Shown here in pieces: positions 36,001-47,400 of a stretch of 64,000 nt of DNA. Both the position numbers and the translations under genes were made by a program. Source of the stretch: Alnus glutinosa (Eukaryota > Streptophyta > Magnoliopsida > Fagales > Betulaceae); the NCBI RefSeq assembly GCF_958979055.1, contig NC_084886.1, positions 43,636,654 through 43,700,653 on the forward strand. The letters are read 5' to 3'. Every line of letters starts with the position of its first letter. The first letter of the stretch is position 1. The notes beneath the pieces are model-generated. The model did no database searches, had not been told where the DNA came from, and saw only the letters and a program-made list of their open reading frames with translations.

Positions 36001-37485
36001 AGCTCATAATAAATTTATTGAGGCTAACAACCTTAAACAAGATAAGGGGGAGTGGAAGCACTTGAGCGTACATATTTTGAAAATCCAATCGACTTACCAG
36101 ACCCATACCGCCAAGATCTTGCTTTTCTGCTTCTTAATGCTGTAAGCAGAAGACCAAATGACAGAACCAAAGCAAACATTCCGTTTGCAAATCTCCACGA
36201 AGGCTGAAACTCAATTAACTTCGGACTTTCTCTTTCAGGTATGCGAAATTCATTAACAAGTCCCTAGAAAACCCAATTAAAAATTGAAAATTTAAAAAGG
36301 AAAACTTGGATCTAATCCACCAATATACCAAGATAATGAATATAATCACTTTAACATAAAAACTCAATCACTTAACATGAGACTAACTGGAGCAATAATC
36401 AAATTTTGCTAAGCGAATAAGATGAATGGGTAGGTAAAAGATAAGGATGCCTCTTACTTTTATAGCTTCTTGCATGAAGAGCATTGCGATAAGAAGGCCA
36501 AACAATTCCCCTGCTAGACGAGTAAACCTGTTAATAATGGAGCATGCCCCCAAGATAGCCAGCAGGAACAGCAATATCGCAGTCCACACACATACCCTGT
36601 GCATCCAAATGACCATATAAGTTCAAAAATTACATACAGCCAATTTAAACTCCTAATCAAATTTATTTAGATTTCTTAGCAATTAACATCAACAGCGGAA
36701 ATCGCAATATCATTACATTAAATGGCAAGAAGAGAGTATGATACCATCCAGTCCATGCTAAAAAGAGCTTTGATCCCAAATCTGGCCGATCTTTAGCAAA
36801 ATTGAACATAAATGTATACATAATTACAGTTGGCTCTGCAACTCCAAGAATCAGCAAAGGTTGACCTCCTGCGATAGAGTGAATAATTCCACACAATGCC
36901 GTGGAAGCTAACGTTTGAACTGCTGTTAGAACTCCATCTGTCGGTACCAGCAATTATGTAAACTTATAAAATCTTGAGATACTTAAATACTGCTTAAATA
37001 TTTACAGACACATGTATATCTTCACCTTTCTAGTCCTGGATAAAAATTATTGGTTGCTTATGGAAATTATTAGCAACACTTAGACAATATTCATACAAAA
37101 GGATACCTGTATCTCTTTCCAACTGTTCTCCAAATGAAATAACTGGGATTGCTGACGCGAAGAATATATATGTGGTGGGGGCCAAAATCCTAGAAACAAG
37201 TGAATAAGTTACCGAGCTAACTTAACATTTATGACAAAATTCAGCATTAGCTAAATGTTACATTCAAAATTAACCAGAAACCTTATATTTCAACTGAACT
37301 CATAACACAATCCACAGTTGCTAGTTGCTACAATATGTTACAAATATGTGGGGATTTCCTCATGGCAAGAGAACGATATACCTGAAGCCTGCCTTGAAAC
37401 CACCAGTCCAGTCTTGCTTGTAACACATCAGCCTCCCATGAAGATCATTCTTGATTCCGCGAAGTGGCACAAATGTCTCTTCCAT
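33002..37485 (-). CDS. BOR1: BOR1-type borate exporter, 12 exons
   Basis: This SLC4-like plasma-membrane exporter loads boron into the xylem. Exons (minus): 37485-37382, 37189-37107, 36937-36745, 36596-36458, 36263-36098, 35712-35546, 35437-35264, 35141-35046, 34784-34647, 34272-33950, 33848-33581, 33298-33002. They join in frame to 715 residues (Arabidopsis BOR1: 704). Many hydrophobic membrane segments alternate with loops, and [14 protein letters not shown] marks the anion-exchanger fold. Residue numbering agrees with AtBOR1: Asp311 (transport/sorting), Tyr398 (YGSM) and Tyr405 (YQQM) sorting signals, and Lys590, the ubiquitination site for high-boron degradation. Position 373, Tyr in AtBOR1 by memory, is His here. 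Intron 6 starts with GC instead of GT. The C-terminal tail is Ser/Pro/Arg-rich, as in BOR1/BOR2. A 5' UTR intron is likely (acceptor TCAATAG just before the ATG). Confidence 0.95.
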
Positions 37486-38511
37486 AGTTCCTATTGACAG
37501 TGCTTATGGCAATCTGATTGTGACCAAGTTAAGTGAGTTTGGCATTGGAAGGATAAACAATCTAAAATTTATATTAAATGAAATGAATATGTAAAAATGA
37601 AGAAAGAACTTAAATGTCATCTGAACTCACATAAATCATGATGATGCAAGATAACCCAAATGAGGAAAATCCAGAATCAAAAAAGAAGAGTAGCATTACA
37701 TACCTGGCTCCAAGGAGAGGTGGTTATCGGCTAATAGGCATATGAAGCTTCAAAACCCACAAAAGGAAAAACCAAGAAACTTCAAGATGACAGAGGCATT
37801 GGATGACTAAGCAAGTAATAAAACTACCCTTTCGCTTGTATTGAAGTTTGACCTTCACACAATGTGGACCAAGAGAATGGTTATAACCAAATATATAAGC
37901 CTGAAAAGTGCGTGAGAAGGGACTGTAGATTTGATTCTTATAGTAATTTGGTTTAAAAAAAGAACGAAATGCTGCAAATGCACATCACTGTCATTGCTCA
38001 ACAGCCAAAAAAATTAGTAGCTTATACAAAGAACCCTACAAAAGCTAAAGACCAATAAAAGAAATGTAAACAAGTATATGGAAAGTAGGAGATTCAAAGC
38101 AGATTGCTTGTGAAAGACTTACGACCTAAAAGTATTGAAAATGATAGAAAGAAAGAAAAATTAGGCTTTTTCCTGGCTTTGAAATGTGAGTGGAGAGAGG
38201 TGAAAAGGGTGCAAAATGAGGGAAGAAACAGTGCCAGTCCATGACAAGCTGGCCAAGTACCCAAGTACAGTATTTTCTTTTCTCAATCTTTGTTCTTGTT
38301 TATATTTGAATACTTTTATCCTGAATTTTTAAAATATATCTGTCTATTTATCCTCGTCATAAAAGTGGAGAACAACCTGAAAACAAATTGGAATGTAGCG
38401 GTGAATGCACTGGGAAGGAGAGCAGTAAAATTAAACAAAAAATAAATTCTGGTAAAGTATCTCTATATACTTTTTTATTATTATTATCAATTGCGCTGCA
38501 TAATATAAAAG
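37486..38511 (-). promoter_or_regulatory. 5' UTR and promoter side of BOR1
   Basis: The acceptor TCAATAG ends five bases before the ATG on the minus strand. A donor-like CCAG/GTATGTAA lies at about 37700, suggesting a leader exon upstream of it. No start-stop (ATGTAA) element is found inside the presumed leader exon; one sits just inside the presumed intron. Transcription probably starts around 37.8-38.2 kb. This is inferred. Confidence 0.4.
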
Positions 38512-38681
38512 AAGTAATGCTACATATCATCCTTTGTCCTCCTTTTATTCTCTCAAAATTGATGTGGCTCTTAAAATTACCATTGAATTTATGATAGATC
38601 ATCATTGAATTTTGATCCAATGGTGATTTTAAGAGCCACATCAATTTTGGAGGGACAAAATGATGATATGTAGCATTACTC
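38512..38681. mobile_element. Small Mutator-type MITE with a perfect 9-bp target duplication
   Basis: The 170-bp element is almost a perfect palindrome. It starts AAGTAATGCTACATATCATC and ends GATATGTAGCATTACTC, with GATGTGGCTCTTAAAAT and its complement inside. ATATAAAAG flanks both sides (38503-38511 and 38682-38690). It is the best-preserved member of a family with decayed copies at about 4.7, 5.4 and 22.1 kb. Confidence 0.85.
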
Positions 38682-38689
38682 ATATAAAA

Positions 38690-39303
38690 GTGCGATCCAT
38701 CCAATCTCTCATGTGTATTGTGTAGTAGCTCGTTGGAATATGATATTTCCTACTCTATAATTTTATTTTATTTTTAATCTATTGATATGGTATTATGTCA
38801 TTTAAAAATTTTAATTGACGTGACAACATAACGGACAAATAACTCATATCAATTTAAAGTAATGCTACTCTTCACATATGGATTGAGTCAGAAACTTTTA
38901 TAAATAGGGGTTAGTGGCAAAAAAATTTTGTTGGTATAGCTGAGTAGGATATTTTTAATTTCCCTTTTTAGGAATGTGGGGGGGGGGGGGGAGGGGGAGC
39001 CTATACCGACCCTTCATAAATTTGTCTCTATCTCCGTACTCATTTATCACCCATTTTTCACAAATTGACATAGCGGTGACTTTTTATGCCAGTTACTTCA
39101 AAAATTTTAAAAAAAATATTAAAAATATGTCACATCAATAAATGTGATAAATATGTGTAAAAAATAACATTACTCATCGATTTAAATTCACCTTGAAAAC
39201 ATTTATAAAGATGCAATAATTGTGCTCGTAATCTCACAAAGTTGAGACTGCTTGAAGTTCAAATTATATCCAATTAGTTTGAGCAACACATATGGATAGG
39301 GCT
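38690..39303. other. Intergenic DNA with a G-run
   Basis: A run of 14 G at 38978-38991, followed by a further GGGGG, could form a quadruplex. AT-rich DNA surrounds it, with a weak relic of a TAACATTACT-type MITE at 39020-39175. No gene. Confidence 0.45.
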
Positions 39304-40582
39304 ATTTTTTTTTAATATGAATAAGTGAACAATATTATTACTAACAACCAAACAACAAAACCAGAGCAAAAAACTCTGTTACATCAAAACAAAAGCAACA
39401 ACAATGGTGCTAAACCAACAAAGAGCCATCAATGTTTCAGATATGACAAATGGCTTCACTCTCCCTATTCTTCTTGAATTTGCCTTTGCCTGAAATTCGG
39501 GATCGAACTTCCCAAAAGATCACTCCAAGAATCTGCTCCTCCGTTTTCGATCGACCATGAAATTTGACCTAATTCCTAACTCTCCATAAATTGTAGACAG
39601 TAGAGCTTAAGACCAATCTGCAAAGGACTCCCATCATCTTCTTTGTTTTTCACTTCCTGCAACCTTCCTCTATCACACTTTGTTAGTCCAAAGAAGTATT
39701 TAGATTAGTGCGCTATTGCATACATGTCCTCCAAATCCAAGAGTTAAAACTGCAATTGAAAAATAGATGATCACGACTTTCAATTCCATTCCTGCAGAAT
39801 AAGCATTGGGCGTCACCTTTGAATCCCCAAGTCACAAGATGATCTCATGTAGTTAGTCTATTGAGCATAGCCAACCATAGGATGAAAGCCTGTTTTGGAA
39901 TGGCATGGGGAGACCAGATGAGAGGCCACTAGTTTACTTCTTGTTTCTTCTTCCTCATAGAATTCTAAGTATCTGCACTCACATAAACACCCTTGCGGGC
40001 TACAGTCCATATACGTCTATCCATAGCACCTAAGTGAACATTCGGGACCAGGAGTCTACTTTGAATATCAACCAAAGATTTAGACCTAGTCGGTTCCCAA
40101 CATCAGTCCCCATTTATGAGAACAGAGTTCAACTTTCCATCCAAGCTACTTTGTGAGTCATATATGATTTGAAAACCATATTTCTCATTTAAAGGACCCT
40201 ATGGGTGCCAATTGTCTAGCCTCAAATGAATGTTCGTCCCATCACCCACTTCAAACTTGAGAAAACCTCAAGCAACACCACGCAAATGCAAAAGCTTCCT
40301 CAAACTCCAAGAGCAATTTTGGAGGATGCTTATATTCCAAAAGCTCCTCCCTCTCAACAAGTAAGTTTGAACCCATGCAACCCAAATAAAACTAGATCGG
40401 GTGAAAAGGTTCCAGATATGCCTCAATATGGAATGCATGTTCCAAACTTCCAAGCATTTCAGCCCCAAACCACCCTCTTTTTTAGGAAAACAAATCTATT
40501 CTCATGCAACTTTTGCCTTAGCCGAATCTCCATCATTTTCGTTCTATAAAAATCTATTAAACTTTTGATTCACGGATATATT
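39304..40582 (-). mobile_element. 5'-truncated L1-type LINE with 9-bp target duplication
   Basis: On the minus strand the sequence encodes the C-terminal part of LINE ORF2. At 40468-40268 it reads CLEVWNMHSILRHIWNL and WVAWVQTYLL, the tail of the reverse transcriptase. Further 3', near 39820-39740, comes the zf-RVT Cys/His pattern (CRNGIESRDHLFFNC). The A-tail is the T-run at 39305-39313. GATAGGGCT is present on both sides (39295-39303 and 40583-40591), marking the insertion. The frame has several interruptions, so it is an older copy. Confidence 0.85.
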
Positions 40583-40591
40583 GATAGGGCT

Positions 40592-41579
40592 TTGACCCAC
40601 ACTAATTAAGAAAAATTAATCTCTAATACAATTGTTAGTAAAAATATGAAAATATAATTATTTTTCTAAAGTTTGATACAACAACTAATAAGAGGATAAT
40701 ATTTACTTCTTAAAAAAAAAATGAGAATAATAGAAGAACCTAAAAAAAAATAGAATATTTTTTATATTAAAGCCAAGGAAGGCACGGCACGTATGCACTA
40801 CCCGGGTCCTGATAAAATCTAGCGTGGCTGCTATTGGTGGTCATGACGCTCGATATCATCTCCAAGACTCCAATGGCAAACGAGTTCAACTGCTCCGGAA
40901 GTAGCCGATTATACTCTAGAAAGTGCCGTGATTCTTGAATTTTCTCATTACCAAGAATTTCTTTCTTTTCTTTTAATTTTAAGGGAATCCTTCGAGACAG
41001 AATGTCTTTTTTTTTTTTTTACCAAAGAATGTCTTGGCGTCGTTAATGGGGCATTGGGGTTCGTTAAGGGAATTTTGATTTCATTGTGACCGTCAGATTG
41101 TCGCGAAACATTCTCATAGCCAACCGCGATTTTTGTTCTCCTGGAGGCTAGTGGACTTCTACATTTTTTATTATTATTATTTTTATTTTTACTTTCAGGA
41201 CTTTACCATGACAGTTTTCAGATCCTTATTACCATTATCACAGATTCACAATCATTCTTCATCATTACAAAAAAAAAAATCAATAGTCCAAAAGGACTGC
41301 TAAAGAATAAAACAACCAATCAGAATATTACAGCATTAGTCCATACAAACGTGATCAGTAATTAATCCAAACAAAAGTGATTTAACAGTGAGACTGAACC
41401 TTTGAAAAGACAAGTTATTTATCTTGGTTAGCACTGCAATATCAATGATTAGATACTCAAACTTGACACAAGTATACTCTAATATAATCTTATGAACTGA
41501 CAAGAAAAAAAAAAAACAAAACTAATCTTAAGTAGGGATGCCCAGAGAATCAGTCTGCTAAGCTCCATCCAACCATAAG
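40592..41579. other. Intergenic DNA, no gene seen
   Basis: A less AT-rich stretch at 40780-40960 (GGCACGGCACGTATGC, CTACCCGGGTCC) is not coding in any frame I can follow. It may be a regulatory or relic sequence. The remainder is AT-rich. Confidence 0.35.
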
Positions 41580-42170
41580 GGTTAAGGGTAGATTTTTCTC
41601 CCCATTACTTGAATAGGCAAAATCCTTTTTTAAAAGTTATCTAAAATGGACAGATAGCGGATTAACGATAAGCGATTGTGAATATTACTCACCCATTTAA
41701 TATTTTATTATTATATCTAATATATATAAGTATAATATCAATTAAAAAGTTTTTTTTTTTTTTTTTCTAATTGAATATAGGAAAAGGATTATAAGATTGG
41801 ATGTTTCCCGCTTCCTATCCTAATGGAAGAAAAGATAGGAGATCCTATAACTTTTTCTCTCTCCATTGTAAACTCTTTATCTCTTTCACCTTTGCTCAAC
41901 TTGAGGAGGTGGCGCCTCTCATTCCCCTTTCTTCTTTCCTTCCTCCTCCCGCCATCTCACAGCCATCTCCCCCTGTTGTTCATTGCCACCACCTTCCACC
42001 CCCATCCTTCCTTTGGTCTGGCCTCCTTCCCCCATAGGCCTGTAGGTTAAACAAACGGGAACTAAAAAAATATTAGCTTGTTAAAGGCAAATATGACTGG
42101 TCTCCACCCTCGTGGATGATTAGGGCTAAAATCTACTCGTAGGGGATAGTCCTCAGCCATAATCTTAAGG
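41580..42170. mobile_element. Non-autonomous element with UTR-like cargo, copy 2
   Basis: It shows the same order of parts as at 14420-15640. The left end is GGGTAGATTTTTCTCCCC (41587). A GGACAGATAGCGGATTA block follows. A CT-rich UTR-like interior lies at about 41860-42020. The right end is GGGCTAAAATCTACTCGTAGGGG (about 42122). The left and right ends are inverted relatives. The CT-rich open frames are not genes. Confidence 0.45.
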
Positions 42171-42309
42171 GATAATAAATCGACTAAATTTAATGCCTTA
42201 TAAAATAGAGGTTACATATTCATATACAAATTTGTCCTCTAAATTGAGTTGGATAAAGTTCATCCAAACTAATATTTAAAATTGGCATATGTCCTAACAT
42301 GTGAGAATG

Positions 42310-42740
42310 ACATGCTATTTTAAAAGGAAAAAATCAAATTTAGTCCCTAGGTTTTTATGCAATTTCAATTTAGTCTTTAGGTGTTTAATTTCATCAATTA
42401 AGTCATTAGGTTTTTTTTTAGTTTCAAATAAGTTCCTCCGTCAACCTATCGGTCATTTAAATAATGGTATGCCATGTCAAACTAAACAATTAATGTCACA
42501 TGGCTCTCATTTGACATGTCGTGTAACCGTTATAGGCGCCATATCGCATAATTATGTTAAATTACAAATATAATTTATACTTCTAATTTTTTACTTAGGG
42601 TATATTTGTAATTTTGAAGTAACTATACCACGTGACACTTATAATGGTTACATGATGAGTCAAACATGACGAGTCACGTGGCATTGTTACTTTAATAGAA
42701 TTTTTTCCAACTCTTTTAATGCTATTAAAAAGATTCGCAC
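42310..42740. mobile_element. Degenerate inverted-repeat element
   Basis: The left side starts with repeats of the type ATTTAGTCCCTAGGTTTTT and TTTAGTCTTTAGGTGTTTAA. The centre carries ACATGGCTCTCATTTGACATGTCG, and a matching GAGTCAAACATGACGAGTCACGTGGC lies on the far side. It looks like a foldback DNA transposon that has lost its right end. No gene is inside. Confidence 0.45.
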
Positions 42741-43020
42741 ATACTTAAAAAATACATAATAATTTTATAGACCGGGTCGGAGAAAAAAAAAACTACCTCA
42801 TTCTCTTTCCTTTGGTTTCAATTTTCAAACTCATTCAAAAAAGAAAAAGAAAAAAAAAAAAAAAAAAAAAAGAAAAGTGAGAATATACCCTTCATTTAAA
42901 AGCGTGCAATGTTGTTCAGAGAAGTAAACCCCAAACGACTGTAGTGATTAAGAATTTAAGATTGCCTAATGGGGAGATGTGGAAGCAAGTTGCTTCTCTC
43001 AAAGGCATTTACTCTAAGGG

Positions 43021-43168
43021 TAATGTTATTCTCCACGTCAATTTCACACCAATTGACGTAGCATGTTGTAATTTTCCTTCAGTTTTTTTTAAGTGGCTGA
43101 AATAAAAGCCATTTAAAACACACTAGGTCAGACAATATAAAATGAATATAAAGAATAACATTACTATA
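43021..43168. mobile_element. Small foldback MITE, TAATGTTATTCT ends
   Basis: The left end TAATGTTATTCT and the right end AGAATAACATTA (about 43157-43168) are complementary. The interior is partly palindromic. It has no coding content, and no certain duplication. Confidence 0.55.
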
Positions 43169-44417
43169 TTATTATAATACCAATTGCCGGTATTAAATGG
43201 AGACTCACAAGCTCAACAGAAACACTCTTTCCCCTTCCCATTCTCACCCACAAATTCCTTTTTGGCTATTTTGGCACTTTGAGAAACTCTTCTTTTCTGG
43301 GTGCAAATTTAATGATTTTGTCTCGCACAAAACAAATTCTAACAACTTAGAGATGCAAAGACTTTAGGGCAAAAGACAAAGCCATATGCTTCAGAAGTAG
43401 ATCCATCATTATGTCCATATCAAGCACTAACTCAAGTGGTAGGCCCTTCTTTGATGCTTCTGCAATCTTCACATGGGTAACTGTTTTTGGCATTTTCTTT
43501 TGGGGCCTTGATGGAGGTGACCCTCAATAAAGATGATTATTTCCCGTGCCTGTTCAGTCAGTTTTGCGGACTTCAGCTATGACACTTGGCAACTATACAA
43601 AGCTTAATGCCGGCCAGCTTAACAATGCAGGTCTAGATTCATTTGACTAAACAATAATCATAAAGAAGCAATCAGTTTGTCCAGCATTGCTTAAGCTTGG
43701 ACATCATAAAAAGTGGTCATTCCTTCAATTGGCTGTAAAGAAAAGAGAGAAGTTCACACAAAAGAGAACAATCTTATTGTTTAGCCGGCAACTGGGATCT
43801 AGATGATTTTCAAAGACTTGGTGAATGCGTTGCCTAAGTTACAATGGAATCTCAAAATAAGTTTTAGCATGCAAGTATACTATCAAAAAGTTTTAGCATG
43901 CAAGTATATCAAATTGCTACGCTGGTACTGAGACAAAAGGTTTTCTATCACACTATTGTGACATGATGTACATGAGACAGAACATTATTGTGAATTTTTT
44001 TTCAGGTGCATCAATGGCTATTGGCTTATTGAGTATTTGGAATTTAAACATCTGACTCCAGTCTCCATGAAATGATTTTCAAGCATAGAAAAGGGCTCTG
44101 CCTCCACTAATCTAACATTTCAAACATAATTATCAAAGAGTGGCAAAATGAACAAACTAATTTATGTTTGTTTTGAATAGCTTTATTTCGAGAAACAACA
44201 ACTATCCAAAGACTAGGATGTATCTTCTTTTAGAGAGATATTAAAATGATCTCTTTATGTTATTTCCCTTTCATTCCTCCTACTCAAAAGTATGGAATAT
44301 GCATTATTCATCTAAAGGAGAAAAAAACTGTGAGATTCTCAAGCTCAAAGAAAAGGACTATTCGATTGATCATTGATAAATTAGACTACCAGAACCAGCA
44401 TAGTAGCCAACAAATTG
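43169..44417. other. Intergenic DNA and likely DRM3 3' UTR
   Basis: I see no gene. Sequence just left of 44418 should be the 3' UTR of the minus-strand DRM3 gene. TAGCATGCAAGTATA occurs twice in tandem, at about 43865 and 43893, a small local duplication. Confidence 0.4.
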
Positions 44418-47400
44418 TTACCTACTCACCTGTCTTTCTGTCATACTTCTTACACGTTGCAAAACACGAACAAACTCATAAAACAATGAGAAGTCAAAAT
44501 GTGCGGGAGTGTCATCTTCTGCAGCCATGTTAGAACTTGAAAAACATGGGTTCTGGCAAATGATAAAGTCAAAACCGCCAAATTTTTTAAAGAGACTCTC
44601 AATCTTGTTACTTGATAGCCTCTGAATGTCTTCAATCTGCACCAACTCCCCAGTTTGTCCGCTACTTTGCCACCACCTCCTGAGAATCCGCCTCTTTGTT
44701 TCAGCAGTCTCTACAGACACGACACCTTTTAAACGGATGCCAAGCCGGTTTAAAGCAACTTCTGCCCCACCGATTCCACTATATAATGACAACATTGTTA
44801 ACCCTCCTGGATACATTGACTTCAATGCCGAGAGATGATAGCCCAATGTGTCCGTCTGGAAGCAGTATTTGAGTGATTTAAGTCTTTCTATTAAGCTATT
44901 CTCAGCAGCATGAGTGTATTTCGGTGGGTAGCCTAGAATACACTCTATATATTCAGGCTCAATAGGAGCCAACTTATACTGGCCAACCCATACAAGATTT
45001 AACGTCCGGCAATGATGGAGGATATCTCTCTGCTGTTCAGATGAGAGCAGTCCCCGGGAATCAGTTAGTATCCTTCCGAGCCTATCACAGAGCTGAGATG
45101 AATCACTAGTTTCAGAACTGATGCAGGTCATCTGCTTCCTTGTATCCCATGATGGCCACCATTTCTTCGTATGTGGTATAGCATCTTCAATGGTCATCGG
45201 AGACTTTGGAAGGATGTGAAACCTATTCTCAGTGGGAAGATTGTGTACGTAGCCTTCCTTTCTACTCAAGGCCGAGAAAAACTGAGTATTAACAAATTCA
45301 GGCTCAAGTGCATACAAGAACTGGGAAATTTTTGCCCAAGAGTCATGAGACACATTCGCTGTGTTTCCATAAAAGAAATATGGAGGTTTAGCTACCATTC
45401 GATCAACACTTTTGCACGGATTTGCTTTGAATAGATTTGAACTTCCACATTTGATGATTTTCAGGTCAACTTTTTCTTCCACCCATGTAGTGTCAACAGA
45501 AGAATTTGAGTCATCAAGATACTCCTGTTTCAGTTTTTTCCCTTTACTATTTTCCCAAAAATCAATACGCCGAGACTGAGAAACACCAACAGGAAAGTCA
45601 TCAGAACGCTCTTGTTTTGTCCTTTTTCCTTTAAAGGTTTGCTCTACATTGATATTTCTTAAATGAGAAACAGCATCTGAACCAAAATCTTCTGTCTTCA
45701 CTTTTACCGTACCAAAAGCGTTTGAGGAATACTGTACCAAATAGATACAAGGTAGTCATTAGTAAACCGATTAAGACATGAGAAGACCATACATGATATA
45801 ATATCATAGCATGCAAAGAAAACCTGAACATGTAACACACATCGCCAACTGTACAGCACTGTTCAGGTATGACCAAAAATTCGAATAGTAAACTAGTAAG
45901 GATAACCAAACTAAGAACCTAAAAAATACAGAAGATACGGTGTGACCACTGTCAAGGAAATTCCCTAATTTGTGAGATCATCCATCGCATAGAACTTATA
46001 CAACCAGGAGTTGCAATCTGTAGCATCAACATCAAGGTAGCCAACACAACGTTGGAAATGTAGCTGCCAATTTGAATGAATGTAGAACCAAAATACTTAT
46101 AAAGGATGGATCTCTTTCCTCTTTTTTTTTTTTTAACTATCACTCTTTAGATCACATATATCTTATTTATACCTTATTTATTAAAATGGATAAATTTATT
46201 GGTCTCGTCCCCTTTTGGGAACACCTTATTACTAGTAGGGGCTAAGACTGATACAAAAAACGAATGTTACAAGACCCGAGCAATCATGAGATATTTATGT
46301 GTGTTTGGGTTTGTGTGTGATGCTATATTCCTTTAACCAGCTCGTCTTGATCCACACATATATTGCATAAATCTGAAGTAAGCCATGCAACTGGGAACTG
46401 CTGCTGGCCATTGTAAAGCTAAAAGGCAATATCAATTATAGAAAAAGGCTACATGAAGCTAGATTTAGAATACTTTTAAACTGAAAATATTGACAACTTC
46501 AGAATCAGAATGAACTAAAACCTTTTCTCCTCCAACAAAGCTACTAGCAACTTTTTTTTTTCGATAGTCAACACAGCTACCAGCAACTTGATCACCAAAT
46601 ATTGAGTTAGCAAGTTCTGAAAGAGGAATTTCTGTACCTGAAAGACAATAAATAACCAATAATCTGAGTTGGGACAAGCTAAACCTATATGTAGTCCCCA
46701 GCATAAAGAAAGAAAAAGAAGAAGAAGAAGATGGAATTGAATGAATATGAATTTGCAATTTTGTACCAAATCAGCACCAGTCAAATCTTCTATGAGATAA
46801 AAAGTTTGGATATTGTGTGGATTTGCAGGAAGACATAATTGTCAGCAAAAAATTGAAAAATAAAAAACAAAATGCATCAAAACGGCTTTACAAATATATT
46901 TCCAACAGATGAGACAGTGAAATGTAAGCAATAACACTGAATACTATGTATCATTTTCATCAGTTCATATTACAACCCATAGCAATTGGGAATGGTAAAC
47001 AACATATATTATCCTAGGTACAAAACTATGCAAATACTGGGTATTGCCAAGAAACCAAATAACAAAAACAGAACTATTGGAACACTAAGAGCATGTGCAT
47101 GAATAACGAGGTATACAAATGTGAAAACAGACCAAACAAGCTAATAACCATCATTCTCTATAAGGAAAAATAATTGTCAGACGATCTCATGCAATGAAGA
47201 AAATACTACGGGAGAAAGTTTTCTCTTAAATTAAACTGCCAAAAGCCTAAGATTCACTATACATGAAGAGTAAGGTAAGTACAAAACATCTGCAAGGGCA
47301 AAAAGTTCTATGAGTGATCAGCATAATCTCCTTGGAATCAGAAGCTTATCATCTATTTACTTCAAGACAGTTCAATGGTAATTGGATAGGTTGAGTGAGA

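Noticed and set aside
41801-42050. CT-rich open frames (Pro/Ser-rich)
   Set aside because: Low-complexity UTR-like interior of a repeated element; two frames are open at once.
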